A DNA stretch of 64,000 nt from Cardinalis cardinalis. Taxonomy: Eukaryota > Chordata > Aves > Passeriformes > Cardinalidae. The position numbers and the translations under genes were made by a program. The stretch's first letter is position 1. Each line of letters opens with the position of its first letter. Positions 60,565 through 64,000 of this stretch are shown here, in pieces. Under the pieces are notes generated by a model that searched no databases, was not told where the DNA came from, and was given only the letters and a program-made list of their open reading frames with translations. The stretch lies in assembly GCA_014549065.1 (NCBI GenBank), contig JACDOX010000007.1, forward strand, positions 2,478,141-2,542,140, in the 5' to 3' direction.

Positions 60565-61244
60565 TGTAGTAGTCNCACATGATGTCGGTAGAGCATGAGA
60601 CTCTTAATCTCAGGGTNGTGGGTTCAAGCCCCACATTGGGCACCAAAATATTGAAGTTATGTTCCAATATTGCTGGATGAAACGTGTCTGGGCTCGTCTG
60701 GCCTTGCTGCTGGACTGAAGGCAGCAGCTGTGGTGGTCTCACCCCAGAGANACCCCTGGCTAGCTGGGTATTGCAGCTGGCGCTTGGGACNAGTCCAGGC
60801 AAGCAGGAACTCAGTTTTACCTCTGGTGGAAAGGCTTTAGGCGATGNTGAAGGAAAAAGGAGACGGGTCCTGCTGGAGGGTTTGATCCAGAGCTTTATTC
60901 CAGGCNCACAGACCTCTGAATGTTGAAACAGCTCCAACAGAACAAAGAACTGTGTGGTTCTCATGTCNTTTAAGCCCGGNGAGAGGGAGAGGGAAGGGGT
61001 AGGTATGCCACCAACCAGGTGGGAGGAGGGAAGTCTCAGGGGACAAGTGACACCTGGATAGCCCAATGTTGCCAGGGCTGAGAAGCANCTTTTGAACTTT
61101 TGCCAATCAGACGAAGCCCTTGCTGGAATGTTAAGATTGACGGACAGCACTTAGCAAGGGGGAGGGGAAGGGAGAGGTTGTTGTTGGCAAGCCTGAGGGA
61201 GGAACTGGGATAGCTGAAACAGGGTATTGNATCACACTGCAACA
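60565..61244 (-). mobile_element. LTR joined to a tRNA-Lys copy; flanked by 6-bp duplication
   Basis: Minus sense. U3 starts at 61244 with TGTTGCAGTG; AATAAAGCTCTGG (60899-60894) is the poly(A) signal; the U5 end is near 60652 (…ACTTCA) or slightly earlier. A 6-base spacer then leads to TGGTGCCCAATGTGGGG, a Lys-type primer-binding site, which continues into a tRNA-Lys(CUU) copy to about 60584. Nineteen more bases end the element at 60565. ATACAG is found exactly at both borders (60559-60564 and 61245-61250). No gag, pol, env or second LTR is present. The termini read TG...CA across the whole unit, so it looks like one integration event. Confidence 0.85.
60584..60645 (+). pseudogene. tRNA-Lys(CUU) copy with CCA end, inside the LTR element
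   Basis: Reading plus strand: GTCGGTAGAGC (D arm), ATGAGACTCTTAATCTCAG (anticodon arm, anticodon CTT), variable loop, GTGGGTTCAAGCCCCAC (T arm), TTGGGC (3' acceptor strand), A, CCA. Compared with the vertebrate tRNA-Lys(CUU) I remember, only three bases differ, all CpG to CpA changes, plus one N where C is expected. The 5' acceptor strand and start of the D arm are missing, so it cannot fold as a full tRNA and is not a functional gene. The encoded CCA shows it was copied from a mature tRNA. Confidence 0.88.
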
Positions 61245-61254
61245 ATACAGGTTA

Positions 61255-64000
61255 TGGTGCCTGAAACCAAACTAGTTTAAGCATCTGTCCATGCAAGATT
61301 TCCTGTTCAAGTTTTTATTTGAAGCACTCAATGCCTCTTGACTCATATGTTTCCATGTAATAAACACCATAGACTTGATGCCATTTTATAAATTGGATAG
61401 GAGATTTTTCTTGGCGANCTGGAGACTTGAAGTTCATTGCAAGGTGGAGGCATTGTAAGGCTGCTGAGGAAGCAGCAACAGCTAACCATGTGTTTTTCTT
61501 CTCTTGTGCAACCCAATAACTTAAATACATTGGAGACTGCCCATGCACTCCTTTCTTTTATAANGCAAAAGTCCATCATGTTTTATACAAGTCTATAACT
61601 CTATGGGATTTTTATAAAGATTGTAGACTGNTAGTCTCTGCCTATTTCCATTCTCTTTACTGTACCCAGAAATCACATCATTTCAACATTTCACCTCAAT
61701 TGTATCACTGTGATTTTGGTGCACTTGATGCCAGCCAAGAAGCAATTCCTTAGCAAAGCAGGTATTCCAACTGTGTCAAGTTTCAGGTACTGTCTATATC
61801 TGCTTTGTGTGTGAAATTGATGTGCTTTTTGAATTTGATCTTTGTCTTCTAATGGACACAATAAACATGATTTTCAGTTGTCAATTGATTTACATTTGCA
61901 TGACAGTTTTACAAAAGAGATAGAGGAAAGGGGTCATTCCTTTTAAACCTTCTACTTGTCTTTTCAAGAAAACTGTCAGAGCATGTTTCTTCACATCTTT
62001 TGTCTGCCTTGGCTTGTATCAATCCTCTTCACTGAAGTTGNAGTTCTGGTAAAGCACTATATTTTGGTTCTGTTATCTTTTTTAATAAATCAAAAACATA
62101 TTTCTCTCACCACTAACCAATCATTATTGCTGTGATGTTTGAACAGAAGAAAAGAAAAGGATCTTAAAATTAGAATTGATTGCTTGGAGGTGAGAGCTTG
62201 GANCGAAATGAACAATTAGGTAACAGCTATCACCAGCTATTTTCCAGTACATAAATTCCTGTCCCTTCTGCATTCAGTTATATTACATCCAGACCAGAAT
62301 ATCAAAAGGAAAATCTGGTTTGACACATGGCGCACATTACCTCAAATTTCTCAGAAAGGAGTGTTTTGTCCATNATTGTATTTAAACAAGTTCCTTTTCT
62401 TTGCCATTAGGTGTCTCTCTAATCCTTTGTAAAGCACCATATATCGCAGGACATTTTCAGTGTTTCCTGACTTTAGGTACAAGTCCGTATTCTTTCTAAC
62501 CCTCTCTCTTCTGCTTTTATTTGAGGTNTTTAAAGAAAACAACTAGGAAAAATTCTGCAGTGTTGAATCCCAACATAGAGANGTAAGGAATTTACTAATG
62601 CTGCTTTTTTAGACTACAAATAAAATTCAAAGCATCAATAAAAAGCCTTCCTTTGCTATACTTCTTGCTCAAGTTGAGGAAAACTGAGAGGTAAGGTCTT
62701 ACAAAGATAAGGCATCCATTTTCTGTTGAATCTCTATGTCCTCACAACCTCTGTACCATCATGTAATTATTGACTGATTTTCTAATAAAAATATACCAAA
62801 TTTTATTTTATCCATATTACAGCTATCCATAATATTAATGTTTTCTTTAATGTAAGCCATCCAGCTAAATTTATGCAAGATACATCTGTATCACCATGCT
62901 ATTCCAGCAAAGGAGTTAGGAAAACAGAAAGAGCTGTAAGAGTGCATCTTNCAGCAACTTTGCAACTTATTACTTTGCAATGAGAGATTAATCAAAGCTG
63001 CCCAATCAAAACAGAAATCTTAGAAAATAATCCTGACATAGGTAGAAATCAGAAACAGAAGTTTTTTCATAATAATCTGTATTATCTTGGCACAAGGACA
63101 CCACATCTGACAGATTAGTCAAAGACACATGATCTGCCTAANTATTAGATACCTCTGAAGCAAAGGCCAGCAGCCCACAGGGCTTTCTGAGGAGTGACAG
63201 ACAGTGTGACAGCAATTCCAGCTGTGGGCTGGTGTGGACACGATTGATTAAGCTGTCAAAAATACTTCTAGAGTTTAGGTGGCTGGTCTAAGACGAAATC
63301 TAGTTATATTCTGGTTTGCATATTTTTTTTTTGGTGTGCCTTTTTTTGGTAAAGCTAATATAGGTCTGAGTACTGGGCTAGAATCTGTGACAGGCTGTAT
63401 AATATGAACAAAATTGGTACATATATCCTCATTGCATATCCTTTTTTCTTTAAGGACTCTGTTACCATTAAAATCAGGTTTATTCTTACAAACCACCCAA
63501 ACTTGTAAGCAGTTGCCAGATCCAATATATAAGTTATAAAAAAGAATTTATTTCATCCAAGACTCATCAAGAAGTGATACATTTGAATTCCAAAAAGCGC
63601 ATTTTATGAAAGCCACTTTTCAGAGCAAAACCACATTTCAGTGTCAACTGAGTAGATGCTTTATGTTGTAGAAAAAACAGTTTAGTGCACCATCTGTTGC
63701 TTTTAATAGCAAATGAACAACATGAATTGTAGTTAATACTGTTGATGTAAAATATAAGAGGGACGTTATCAAAACTGCTCACTGACAGATATAAACATGT
63801 TTTGAAATATGAATGAGCTCAATAAATTCAATATGCANCTTTTACAAGCCAGCTGTTCTCAAAAGATAAGGCAGTAAAAGATTTTTAATGAACCCCATGC
63901 CAGCTAAATGCAAGCTCATTTCTCTGGCCCACATGATGGTGAAAGAAGCATTTTCTATCTAAAGCACATATAGAGTGACAGTTTCACTTAACCCCTTACA
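61255..64000. other. Intergenic, no gene seen
   Basis: AT-rich; no recognisable gene, RNA or transposon to the end of the window. Confidence 0.5.

Noticed and set aside
60584..60645. A functional tRNA-Lys gene
   Set aside because: The 5' acceptor strand and first part of the D arm are missing, the CCA end is encoded, and the sequence is continuous with a retroviral primer-binding site.
60557..61150. 197-codon minus-strand frame
   Set aside because: It lies entirely in the LTR and tRNA copy and contains many N; it is a chance frame.

Overview
The window looks like bird genomic DNA, probably from a neoavian or passerine. The evidence is many 5'-truncated CR1 LINE fragments ending in the ATTCTATG-type 3' tail, several solo LTRs of avian endogenous retrovirus type, and one protein-coding gene that I recognise as cerebellin-2. 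The sequence carries one 110-base gap (13132-13241) and many isolated single N positions.

The only well-supported gene is CBLN2, on the minus strand. It has three coding exons (12484-12116, 9950-9831, 9499-9302) with consensus splice sites, and they join in frame to a 228-residue secreted C1q-family synaptic organiser. Its 5' end lies in a long CpG-rich domain of about 10.64-14.9 kb. That domain holds a plausible noncoding first exon ending at 13618, a CCAAT box plus GC box near 13746-13760, and a splice acceptor at 12684-12683. The 3' UTR probably runs down to a poly(A) signal near 7875-7880.

Region by region: 0-1.4 kb, a decayed LTR and a possible retroelement coding remnant. 1.4-7.8 kb, AT-rich sequence with no gene. 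7.8-14.9 kb, CBLN2 and its CpG island. 14.9-21.9 kb, unique-looking noncoding DNA with microsatellites. 21.9-64 kb, a gene desert with CR1 fragments (21.95, 25.6, 29.35, 30.15, 33.8, 37.0-38.75, 47.7 and 56.5-58.6 kb) and LTRs (37.9, 40.2, 49.5, 52.0, 55.0, 56.7, 59.3 and 60.6 kb). Two of the LTRs sit inside CR1 copies.

The most unusual object is at 60559-61250: a minus-sense solo LTR whose primer-binding site continues into a nearly complete copy of a mature tRNA-Lys(CUU), including the CCA end. The whole unit has TG...CA termini and a perfect 6-bp flanking duplication (ATACAG). The structure fits an integrated plus-strand strong-stop DNA in which reverse transcriptase read far past the usual stop in the primer tRNA.
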